Below, one piece after another: positions 53,001-63,760 of a stretch of 64,000 bases of DNA (positions within the stretch are counted from its first letter, which is position 1; every line of letters begins with the position of its first letter). The notes under the pieces are model-generated. The model searched no databases, had not been told where the DNA came from, and saw only the letters and a program-made list of their open reading frames with translations. The DNA is from Paragordius varius (Eukaryota > Nematomorpha), in the NCBI GenBank assembly GCA_964247055.1, contig OZ176057.1, positions 4,030,001-4,094,000 of the forward strand, read 5' to 3'. The position numbers and the translations under genes are program-made.

Positions 53001-56000
53001 ACCAGTGATTTGATGTGTATTATCGTTGCCTACTATCGCGTTGAAGTCGCCCAATACAAATATCATGTCTTTTTCAAAAACTTTCTCAATAGCTGAACTG
53101 AGATCCTCATAAAATTGTTCGGAGTCTTCTTCGTTGTTAGAGATGGTAGGGGCGTAGATTTGGAATATTGTTATTGGTTGTGGAGACGAGTTTAATCGGA
53201 GTGATATTATGCGATCGCTGTGTGGATGGTGAATTTCAGATTTGGCGATTGATTTGTATTAGGGCCACACCGTTTCGTTTAAGAGCATCTTGACCTGAGT
53301 ATAATAGGATGTGATTTTCATATTCTATGTGGCCGTTTAATGGAATGTGGGATTCTGCTATTTCTAATATACTTATGTTGAGTTTCACCATTTCTTTTAT
53401 GATAACTTCGATTTTGTTGGTGGTGCCGCGTGAGTTCCATGTACCAATGCGTAAAGACAGGAATTAATTTTTTTTCGGAACAGTCATTGTCTGAATTTAG
53501 TTGGTTTAGATGTAGAGAATTAGGGAGGATGTGTTAACAATCGATAGGTTCGTGATGAAGGATATGAGGAAAAAATGAGTTGTATTTTTGAATGATAAAT
53601 GATATTTTGTGGACAATTAATTTTTGGTTTGTGTTTTCTTGAGAATGATGATGTATGGGGATCAGATAAAAGTAGGAGAAATGGTTGATAAATTCTTGTC
53701 TAATGCATTGGATAGAGGCTTTCATTAATACTGTCAAAAAAAGAAAAAATACATCTTCAAAAATAATTGATACTTCTTCAGGAAGGTAGGCATACCAAGC
53801 CTTTCCCACCTCCATCTTTACCGTATGTTTTCACGAACGAAAGTTAATATTCCACTATATTTGGATTTATTTTAAGATTTTCGTTTTACGAAATCTTTTT
53901 TAAAAGTTCTAATTGTGTTCACACAGCTGGGATCAAGGGATATAAAAGTAAATCATTTGTGGTCCCTTTTTAAGGGAAAGAATCATATCCAGAAATGTGT
54001 TTAACTGAAGTATGGTGTCTTAGGTTTTTTGAAAATTAGCTCCAAAACGCCAATTTTATATGGCGTCTCAGTTATAAACCGGTAGACCCCTACCCATAGA
54101 CCTATATGGAAAAAGCGCTGAGTTAAATTCTTTGTCTTTATAGGGCAAATATTTGGAATCATCTTTGATACCATCGTCTCATGTGTTATTCTAAAAAATA
54201 CCTTAACTCTAAATAATCATTATATGAAGACCTATTTTTAGGGGAAAAAAGGCCTTAACGGCTGATTAAAAAACGCCTGACCATTTTCACCTAGTTACTG
54301 GTAATATTCTAAGCTTTTAATGAACTCATATGGCTTCATAAATATTCTGTAAATTAGCTCCAAAACAACGCAATTTCTATATAATGGCGCAGTTTTTGGG
54401 TAGCTTATCCAGGGACAGGTATAAAAATAATTTTTTTGCTTTAATATGGGCATTATCTGGAATTTCATGGATTACATATGTTTTTGTTAGACACATGGGT
54501 TTTCTGAAATTCGGCTCCAAAGGCATGCTGTATCGCTATAATCGCAGTTTTATGCGGGTAGCCCCATAACCAGGGGCGAAACAAAAAAACGCTCGATTAA
54601 CATTTTTGCCTTAATTCGAATAATACCTTGAATCATGATTGATTCCATATCCTCTCCTATTATTTTTCAAAAATTGCCTAGGAATCAAAAGGTTATTCTA
54701 TGGTCGCGTTTCAGAGAAAGGGTCTAATTAAGGGGTAATCTAATATAATCGCTCTATTTAAATATTTGCCTTTTTACGCGTAATGTTTCAAGCCCTTATT
54801 AAACTCATATGGCCTGATAAATTATGATGCCTCCAAATTCACGCTGTATCGATATAGTGGCGGTGCTGTTGACGGGTAGCCCCCTACCCAAAGGCCAATA
54901 AAAAAAAGACGTTCGAAAAAATTTGCTTTTAAGGGGAATGCCCAATTATCATTCATTCCATATGTTTTAATAATTTTTGAAAGAATGACTTCACATTTTT
55001 TAGGGCGTAAAGCCCTTATTATTGGCTATTTAAAACACCGCTCAAATAAATTTGTCTTTTAACGGGTTAAATTTTAGGCACTTATTTAACTTATATGGCC
55101 TGACATAAGTTTTCATAAAATTAACTCCTAAACAACGCAATTTTGATATGGTGGCGCAGTTTTAGGCGGTTAGCTCCCTACCCAGATGCTGATACAAAAA
55201 AGTTGATTAAAATTTTGGCCCTTTTACGGAAAATATCTGGAATCATGATTCATATGCTCCCACTAATTTTTGGAAAAATTGCCTCCAAACTAAAAATCAC
55301 TCCATGATGGCGCATTTTCGCGTGAAGGGCCTAATTAACAGCTAATTTCAATAAAACCACACGATCTAATTTTTGCCTTGTTACGGGTAATATTTTAAGC
55401 AGCTATTTAACTCATATGGCCTATAGGTTTTCCTAAATTTAGCCCCAAAGGCAAGCTATTTTAATATGACGGGTGAGTTTTTATGTATCTCTCTACTCAG
55501 CAGCTATCATCAGGGAAACGCTTGACAATTTTTGCCTTTCAACAGGGAATAGTGGAATCCTTTTTGAATTTTTACGGGGCGATCCGACTTTGTTCGGCGC
55601 AATCGATAAGTAAAAAATCATATTTTAAATCAAATGGTCCAACACGTTTTCGGGAAAATTGCCTCAAAGACACGATTTTTGTGGACTTCTGTTAAAAAAC
55701 CCTTTTACACGAGGTGGGCCAGAACAAGGGATAATGATTTTTTTTAGTATAAATGTAAAAGGGTCTACCGGTTTTCCAGAAACAGATTACAAAACCATCA
55801 CTTTCCATTTTAATGTTTGATTATCAAATGTAATCATTCTTATAACATGTTAAAAGACATATTATTTTTTATTATAGTGACTTCCTATAATTTTTTATTA
55901 ACATAAATTCAAACTTTATATTATCTAAAATATTTCACCTATGCAGTTTTATTTCTAACATGTGATGAACATTCGACATATTGACTTGCTAAATTTAACG

Positions 56001-59000
56001 CTTCATTTTTCACTATCTAATGCTAATTTACATATTGCGGTATATCCCAGAGCTCAATTTTGTAAATAACCCACAGTTTTGTAAATTATTTTAGTTAAAA
56101 TTTTATTAAACATTGAATGTTGAAAGCTTTTTGTATTTACATTTTTTTAACTACATACATTTATTTTCCTCTCGCATAGCGATTTAACATATAAAAAAAT
56201 GGCGGCGAAAAAGTTTGAGATGAGGATTTTAGATTTATAGATTTTTTAAATTTTTTGTATAATGCTCTTAAAAGTCTAACGCATTTTATTAATTCAGCTT
56301 AAAACTTCAAATCAGGGGTGTTCAACATAAATGGCTTCCACATAATCTTAGTAAAATTGAAATTTCTTAAACAATTTATAATTCTGCTTAAATCACATGC
56401 AAGAATAAAAATTGTTATATTGTGTCGGAATTTTCTGATAAAATGAAAAATTTATTGTATGATATATGTAATTTATTTTCTTTTTAAAAGATAACAGACG
56501 TCCCCAACCTAAACGTGCTAGCTTTTACCCAATTCAAACAATATTCCAGGTATTATATCATTCATGATATTTAACAAATTTTATAAATATAAGGTAGTGG
56601 TTTGATATATAGATGACTAAATATAAGTATATTAAAGACTTGCCATCTTAAACACTTAAGGTCACTTCAGTATAGCATATCTAGCATATTTCTTATTTTG
56701 ATTTTAGCTTATGAGTACCAAATCATAAAGCATTAATTTATTTGCCTAGCCGGAAATATATTCTTTATAAATATTAAATATTAGATTGGCTTAATAAAAT
56801 TTTTGAAAGTTTAAATAAACTTAACTCATATTCTCAACCTATTTGAACAGCGATTAAAAAAATATTTTGTTTAATTCTAGATATTAGTACACAATATTTT
56901 GAATTTTTATTGATTAAATTACAAACAATTTTAGAACCAATTATGGCCATCAACCCATGCTCCATAGGTATCAACAAGTCCTCTTCAATCAGAACCGACA
57001 TTACAAACCTAGGATATTTTTTCAACGATCTGACATGATACCAATTTATTATGATAATCGTATGCCGCAGGCTCATTATCCCTCTTCCAATATAATTAAA
57101 CAGCAAAGATGGAATCCCCGTTTTCCAAGTTACTACCAAAGAGATCATTTGCAAATGGCTCAGCAACAAAATATGGAAACATCATATCCAGAAACAGGAT
57201 ATCATTATCAAAATCCTTCTGCCCGATACACCAACATGCATGAAATGGTTGAATCAAATAATGTTGGAGATGATTTAACTCAAATGAATGCACATGAAAA
57301 CAGTGCTCCAGCCCCTAGACTAATCTTTGATGAATATGGTTTTATTGATGAAAGTCAACAAAATGAGGAATCTCGATCCAACAATTACCCCTATGTAACC
57401 GAGCCAGAAAACTATAATACTTATAACTATGTACCAAACAACAATTACAGACCCATGAACATGAATAACAGGGAAAACAGATTAGTAATGAACTCCTTAC
57501 AGCAAGTCACACGAAGGAGACATCCCATATTACAAATGCTCTATAATGCATTCCTACAAAATAAACAGCGCTATGATAGAAACAATGAACAAATAAATTC
57601 CCACAACAATGAAGATATGATGCAAAAGAATCAGGTCCAAGCCAATAAAATTTCGGTTTCAAGCGGTTACGACCCTCGTAAATCCTATGATGACACCATA
57701 AATATAGGTTTATATACAAAATATTATGTATATATTTTTGATTTAGTTAATATATGTTAAAAGATATTGATATATAATATTGAATATACAAGAAATGTTT
57801 ATGATTAATATACCAAATCCACAAATTAAAAATTAAAAGAGAAGCTTTTGAGCACAAATCTCATTATTTTATACGAAATTAATGTGATTTAAATGCAATT
57901 AATAATTTACTCAAAATTTAACACGAAAACGCATTTTTATAATGGGATATTACTAAAGGCGTGATGGTAAGTAGGTAGGGCGCCGGACTCTTACACTGCC
58001 TGCCAGAGATCGAACACCCAAACTATGCAATTTTTTCATCAACACTGTCAGCCCTGGGAAGGGTTTAAAGCCTTGACAAGTCCGGATAAAATTAATAAAA
58101 AAAGATAAAAGAGACTCTAAACTGTATATAATGGGAGATTACTAATGTGATTAATCATTTTTTAGATATTTACACTTAATGCCCTTTCAACATTTTGCAT
58201 GCGATGACATTATTTATTGGAGATTAATAAAATTAAGAAATAAATTGGCGGTGAGAACTTTTGAGATAAACATTTTTTGCAATTTAACATTTTATTAAAA
58301 AAAATACTATGATGCGTCTAAAAGGTTAAATAAGGCATATTTTTATATAATACTAAATTTTTTAGATATTTTAATTATATATGGCTTGGTATAAAAACTA
58401 CGACGAAAGTTCATGAAATGTTAAAAATCAAAATGACTATCAACTGCTTGTTTCATTTTTTTTCTCCTTGACACTCGTAGATATTAACCCAAATTTAAGA
58501 CGCTACTATAGTATAATATGTCAAAGTTTGTCAAAATATTGGTGTTTTTTCATCTTAAAATCTTAGATGGAGGAATCGATTAGCTTTCAGAAACTGAAAA
58601 ATTTGGTTCATTGCATATAAAAAAGATAAACTTAAAAAGGTTTTAAATGTAGCCAGCTATGTTATGATGTATTTTAGCGATAATGCGTAGTAAACGCCTT
58701 CTATAAAATTAAAAATTGAAACACAAATATACTATTTATGTATTTTACTAGTTTAGCTATAATTCATTAATGAAACACATGTATTCATTACACGATGGCT
58801 TGTCAAAAGCAGCTGTTAACCTACCGTAAAAAATCATTTCTTTGCGTTATTTTCCTTTGTGAACCCCAAACATTTTTGAGTTTGGATTTGTGTTTCTCTT
58901 TAACAATACTTTTTGCATTTTAAATTTTATATAAATTTCTACACTTATATACTAATATTCAGTCAAAGGCAACACTTTTCAACCAAATCAACATTTATTC

Positions 59001-59974
59001 AACCAAAGGCAACATATTTTCATTCAAACGCAACACTTTTCAAGCAAATGCAACATTTTTTCATTAGTCTTTGCTTAAAAAATATTGCATTTGCTTAGAA
59101 AATTTGCGTTTGCTTAAAAAAATGTTTTGTTTAATTAAGAAAATGTCGCGTTTGACTGAAAAATGGTATACTAATATAAACAGAATGTCGTGGATGTGCT
59201 AACAGTGTAGCTATACCAAATACTGTATGTGGAGGAAAGGGAATAATGTGCCCAGCATCTTATTATTGCGACATCAATACCAATATCAAGCATCCTGACC
59301 AGTATGGTTGTTGCTGTCCGTATCCTACAACAGGTATAATTTACACATTAAAACTAAATTTCAGAGTTGAATATGTAGTATAAAAAAAACTTTTGAGAAG
59401 TCTTTTTGGTGGTATAGAATATTATTATTCAGTTTGGTTTATTTTATTTACACCGTGGGAATAAATAATATTTGCAAATTTGTGATTGTTTCAATTGGCT
59501 AAATAATTTTAAATATAAATACTTGCAAAGATATTAAAGATTTACCTAAATAATTAAGTCATCTTTAGTGCTCTTGCACACATTCCAAAACAACATAAAT
59601 TAATTACGTTCTTTAGCTATCTGATTAATATCACAAGCGAAAATTTACACCAAATTTCAAAATTTTCATTTTTCAAATATTATTCAAAGTATTTTTTTAA
59701 CATATTAAAAATGGAGTGATACATTAATTAAATAATATACATATAGGCCATGCTATATTTTGGACTTAAAATTTGACTCTTTATAAAATTTCATATATTT
59801 TGAGAGTTGTCTTTTAAAATCACTACATTTAACAGTGGGATGTGTATTTTAGCGGATTTTTATAGATTAATTGATTAATTATTATATACGATTAAGCTCC
59901 AAGATTTATTGATATAAATCATTAAGAAAGCGCCTTAAAAAATGCCTTAAAAATTTTTTTAGTTAATATCAATG

Positions 59975-60006
<32 letters not shown>

Positions 60007-60395
60007 AAATAACTTTAGTTGGACCCAGTGTGACAATTTCAGCAATAACAACAACTGTAAATAGCACAGCAGTTACAAATACTTCTTTAACAACTGTGGC
60101 GCCATTCCCTCGCTTCCCGAGAAGGATAACGAATGCTAGAAGGGAACTTCCCCAAGACTGTGAAGTGTTCAATGTCAATTGCAGAGTGAACCTTTGTGAT
60201 TCCATCGTGTATGAGATACTCTAATTTTTTTAATTTTTTTTAAATACATTAGAAGTTGATAATAAAGGCGACTTGATATAGTAGATAAGGCACCGGCTCT
60301 TACACTGTGTCTTTGGTGTGCCAGAATTCGTATTCCGAAATTACGAAATTTTTTCTACACTGTCAATTAGCCCAGGACCTGATAATACAATTTAT

Positions 60396-60429
<34 letters not shown>

Positions 60430-62874
60430 TGCAAGTTTTGTATGAATTATGTCCATATAGCATTTGGATACAGTAAAGAGATTCTTGGTTAAAAAATCTT
60501 TTTTGCCCTTTACAACATTAATAATTCTCATTGCTGTATCAACTTTCTTTTAACAAATTAAGAAATAAAACAATGTTTGGAAAACTGTATTATAAAATTA
60601 ACTATGAAATTTTCATTAAATATGGGCTTCATAAATTCATTTTAATTAAAAATATTTATATCGTTTGGGACCTCATCACATGATATTTTTATATAATATT
60701 CGGCGCAATCGAAAATAAGTAAACAAAAATCATATTTGAAATTGAATGGTCCAACAAGTTCTCCAAAAAATTGACTTAACCCATTTTTCACACGGGGTGG
60801 GCCCAAACTGGGGACCTAATTCCAAAAAAGGGCGAAGCTATTGTCGGGGCATTCATTAATGATTAAATTTTTTCGATGTTTGGATTTGAATGGCTTCACC
60901 GGTTTTCCGGAAACAGATCACAAAGTTATATGAAAAATCAGTTTTTAGCGGGTAGCTCCTTACCCAGCAGCTATCATCAAATAAACGGTGGACTAAAATT
61001 TTTGCCTTTTAACAGGGAATACGTGGAATCTTTATTGAATTTTTACGGTCTCATACCTAGGGCGAAAAATCGATTTAAAAAATTATTTTTGTGGACTTTG
61101 TTCTTTGAAAAAAATGGCATTTTACGGGGGGAGCGGGTAAAAAGAGGGCCTAAATCAAAAATGTGACTCGACTATGTTCGGCGCAATCGAAAATAAGTAA
61201 ACAAAAATCATATTTGAAATTGAATGGTCCAACGCGTTCTCCGGAAAATTGTCTCAAAAGCACGATTTTGTGGACTTGTGTTTTTTAAAAAAACCCGTTT
61301 TTCATACGGGGTGGGCCCGAACTGGGGGCCTAATTCAAAAAAAGGGCGAAGCTATTGTCGGGAGATTTATTAATGATTATATTTTTTCGTATTTGGATTT
61401 GATTGGGTCTACCGGTTTTCCTGTACCAGATCACAAAGCATTTTCCATTTTTATAAATATATAGATTAGTTTACATTTTGTGGCAAATATTAGGCCCGGG
61501 ATTAAAATTAATATGTACTATTGGAAATAAATATTAAACATTATATATCGATTTATTCACATAAAAGCCGTTTTTTCATAATTCCCCTTTATACTCCAAT
61601 ATACATATATGTATATATAAACACTGTGTGCAAAACAATTTTTAACAAATTTTTTTTTCATGAGATAGCTTACGACCAGTGAATTCATTTGCCGCAAAAA
61701 TTATTATTTGTGACAACCTAGTTTTTGAAATATTGAGAGAAAAGCGAAATCGGGCAAAAAGTGATAATTGATAAAATTTGAGTTATTATGGTTTATTATT
61801 ATTTCCGGATATATTTTCTATATAAATAGCCTAAAATCATATAGTTAGGGTTTCTATAAATTTCAGCTCAAAAGATGGCGTTTTTCTTTTAACACCACAA
61901 AACATTTTTTAATAAAACTATATTAAAATAATTTTCATTAATTATTTGCTACCTAAACTCACTATTAAAATTTTATTCATATTTTATTCAGTATAAAATA
62001 CTTGTATATAAAATAAAACAAAAATTTTATATTTTATTTTAGCATTTTTTGTCTATCTGGTTTATGAGTGTATAAAAAATTTATACTGTTTTATTTTGGA
62101 ATTTTAGATGAGAGGTAATTTTAAAGTATATAATTTTGCAAAATAGGATTTAAAATAATGGAAAATTAATCAACGATCCGTACAAATCACAATACAAATA
62201 TTAAAGACTTGTTACAAGAATTTGTAAGGATCGTTGGTTAATAATCCACTAATTTAAATCCTATTTTTCATTATTTATATATTTTATAAATCGCATTCAT
62301 GTAAGATTCCAAATAAAACAGTTTAATTTTTTAAACACTCACAAACCAGATGACAAAAAATGTATAAAAAACAATATTTTTTGGTTTTATTTTAATATAT
62401 AAGTTTTTTACTGAATAAATATGGGTGTTAAGATTTTAATAGTGAGTTTAGCTAGTAAATATATATTAATATATTTTCATTAAATATTTTTTGTCTTTTA
62501 AGAGTGATAAAAGAAAAACGCCATCTTTTGACCTAAAATTTTATATATAGAAACCCAAACTATATGATTAGGCTATATATATTAAAAATATAATAATAAA
62601 CGATAAAATTTCAGATTTTATCATTATTTTTTGAATTATCCTTAATTATCTCTAATTTTCACTTTTGCCCGATTTCGATTTTCTCTCAATATTTCAAAAA
62701 CTAGGTTGTCAAATAATTTTTTTACGGCAAATGAATACGCATAAGCTATCTCATGAAAAAAATTTTTTTTTTACCCTGTTTTTTGTGCACAGTGTATATA
62801 TATAAATATGTATATAAATAAATATGTCTATATATAGTAAAATTTTATATTATACATACAAAATGTAAAACAGC

Positions 62875-62910
<36 letters not shown>

Positions 62911-63700
62911 CGGATAAAAAAGAAACTCAATAAAAAATATTTCAAAATCATAATTATTTGGTTAATGTAGAAATTAAACTTTAATTAAGTATGGTTCCTA
63001 AAAATATTTGTCGCTCGGAAAGTTCATTAAATGTCTGAAAAAATATAAATTTATTCACAGTTTATGTTCACAATTTCAATTTTTTTATATTTTATATGTA
63101 TAATAAAATCGCTTTGGCGTAGTTAACTGTAAATATAATCGAGTAAGGGTAGCCAAAATTAATCTTACTTTTGTACCACCTATAAATTTCAATAATATCT
63201 CCCACTAAATTTATTATTTTAAATCTAAGTTTACCAAAAATCTCTCTGTTTTATAGATAATACGCATTGTGAAAATTATTATAAAGAGCCAAATTTTAAA
63301 ATAGTTTATTTTTTTTAACCCAATCTACATACATAGTTCTATGGACTACCTCCAATTTTTATACGGTAACGAGAGCTTTTGTAGCCCATTTTGGTATTCT
63401 TTTTCAAAAATGTAACTAATAACAATGAAAAATGTCATACATGGTATTATATTTGAATAATCTTTTATCCATTCACACTATCGTTATGGCTTAGATTAGT
63501 GCTAGTTACTGTAAAAAATAATTCGTATAAGTAATTATCAAATCAAATCAAATCAAATGCTCCTTTTTTATCACAGATGTTACCCAGAACCACCTCCTGA
63601 CGCTATGTTAGTATGCCTAGTTCGAGGTTGTTCGCACTGTGATGTTGTCGTTAGCAATGATGGAATTCCACTAACCTGCTTTTCAACTCTCCTACCTTAA
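50002..63700 (+). CDS. Secreted Cys-rich protein D with Asn/Gln/Tyr-rich region (up to seven exons)
   Basis: Core exons: 56935-57707, 59184-59333, 60019-60208, 63577-63700. Likely 5' exons: 50002-50061 (signal peptide MAKTFIPNIILFKSLIAVIQ, ending in Gln like A and B), 50309-50359 and 56491-56549. All phases agree; about 468 aa in full. The large exon encodes ~257 codons rich in Asn, Gln, Tyr, Met and Arg, with a TRRRH basic site near its end. It finishes RKSYDDTINI and splices in phase 1 to ECRGC, matching gene A's KSYDTSILL-ECRGC. The module is C-R-G-C-x10-C-x6-C-x5-C-D-x13-CCC-P. Then come a Thr/Ser-rich linker and a second Cys module split by a phase-2 intron (GT|GTATGAG...CACAG|A). Introns hold a LINE, R1 copies, SINEs and palindromes. 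The three 5' exons are tentative because they lie far away. Confidence 0.6.
50650..53480 (-). mobile_element. RTE-like LINE, nearly full length, decayed
   Basis: On the minus strand, in order: the endonuclease start LRIGTWNSRGTTNKIEVI near 53465; a linker (52224-52667); reverse transcriptase with NNYRTIALINQASKVF, THICFIDFTKAFDSVKHD and a YADD box near 51430; the C-terminal part YTYLGSLINTTNNSTPDIRR and FENWCWRKF; and a last block with RKRGRCKMRWIENL and a NRINWRKY motif. The 3' end has an (AAT)n tail near 50653, as in RTE-type elements. Several stops and frame changes separate the blocks. It is better preserved than the LINE at 30660 and belongs to another subfamily. It lies antisense in the inferred long first introns of gene D. 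Confidence 0.88.
53990..55830. repeat. Interspersed family R1, copy d, with tandem units
   Basis: Repeated units start with GTAATATT/GTAATGTT followed by TTAAACTCATATGGCC, CCAAAACAACGCAATTT and ATGGTGGCGCAGTTTT-like words. Starts lie near 54300, 54778, 55062 and 55386. Each unit carries a variant of the GGGTAG-loop-CTACCC hairpin. The end shares ACACGAGGTGGGCC and GGTTTTCCAGAAACAGAT with the other copies. Confidence 0.7.
56190..56310 (+). repeat. ATGGCGGCG-core repeat, copy 3
   Basis: The core ATGGCGGCGAAAAAGTTTGA continues into GATGAGGATTTTAGA. The upstream words ACATTTATTTTCCTCTCGCA match the copy at 28420. It is the best-preserved core. Confidence 0.55.
57957..58126 (+). mobile_element. 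tRNA-derived SINE, copy 1, with long target duplication
   Basis: The first ~65 bases look like a tRNA: an A-box region (GGTAAGTAGGTAGGGCGCC), an anticodon-arm-like ACTCTTACACT and a B box (GATCGAACACC). A body with AGCCCTGGGAAGGGTTTAAA and an A-rich tail follow. A 19-bp direct repeat with one mismatch (TATAATGGGATATTACTAA, 57938-57956 and 58127-58145) flanks it, the mark of LINE-driven retrotransposition. It sits in an intron of gene D. Confidence 0.75.
58240..58340 (+). repeat. ATGGCGGCG-core repeat, diverged copy 4
   Basis: The core reads TTGGCGGTGAGAACTTTTGA, then GATAAACATTTTTT. A downstream GCGTCTAAAAGGTTAAA resembles the region after the core in other copies. Confidence 0.4.
58959..59166. 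repeat. Palindromic repeat (family E), copy 2
   Basis: The left arm repeats words such as CAACACTTTTCAAGCAAATG; the right arm is the inverse (GCATTTGCTTAGAAAA, GCGTTTGCTTAAAA) and ends GACTGAAAAATGG. An identical 11-bp repeat, TATACTAATAT, flanks it (58948-58958, 59167-59177). The element lies 17 bp upstream of a gene D exon, so the right flank doubles as the 3' splice-site region. Confidence 0.6.
59976..60002. repeat. (TA)n microsatellite
   Basis: About 13 TA units directly upstream of a gene D acceptor (exon starts at 60019). Other TA tracts lie at 60402-60430, 62877-62909 and 63737-63760. Confidence 0.9.
60266..60402 (+). mobile_element. tRNA-derived SINE, copy 2
   Basis: It shares AAGGCGCCGG-like and GGCTCTTACACTG words with the copy at 57957, a diverged B box (GAATTCGTATTCC), the body AGCCCAGGACCTGATAA and a simple-repeat TA tail. 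It is more diverged than copy 1, and no clear target duplication was found. Confidence 0.6.
60402..60430. repeat. (TA)n microsatellite at SINE tail
   Basis: A TA tract directly after SINE copy 2, probably grown from its tail. Confidence 0.85.
60690..61467. repeat. Interspersed family R1, copy e
   Basis: The right-hand part of R1 occurs twice: CGGCGCAATCGAAAATAAGT with ATTGAATGGTCCAAC at 60700 and again at 61178, each followed by GGGTGGGCCC. One hairpin unit (GCGGGTAGCTCCTTACCC) lies between. The copy ends ATTTTTATAAATATATAGAT. It is located in the last intron of gene D. Confidence 0.65.
61622..62794. repeat. Foldback family A, copy 2 (complete palindrome)
   Basis: The ends are CACTGTGTGCAAAACA and, inward from the right, CACTGTGCACAAAAAACA. 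The arms of about 550 bp are inverse copies and meet near 62200 around CAACGATCCGTACAAAT and its inverse. It has no coding capacity. It is the undivided reference for the nested copy at 18778. It lies in the last intron of gene D. Confidence 0.75.
62877..62909. repeat. (TA)n microsatellite
   Basis: A pure TA tract in the last intron of gene D. Confidence 0.85.
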
Positions 63701-63736
63701 CCAGCATAAAATCGGACGCATTTCATATTTTTTGAA

Positions 63737-63760
63737 TATATATATATATATATATATATA
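63737..63760. repeat. (TA)n microsatellite
   Basis: A TA tract shortly after the gene D stop codon. The remaining bases to the window end show nothing recognisable. Confidence 0.85.

Noticed and set aside
53534-53815. 93-codon minus-strand frame beyond the LINE
   Set aside because: Lies just upstream of the LINE endonuclease start, probably in its leader; the translation matches no known domain.
57957-58022. Possible tRNA gene
   Set aside because: The A and B boxes are there, but no clean cloverleaf or acceptor stem forms, and the head continues into a SINE body with flanking duplication.
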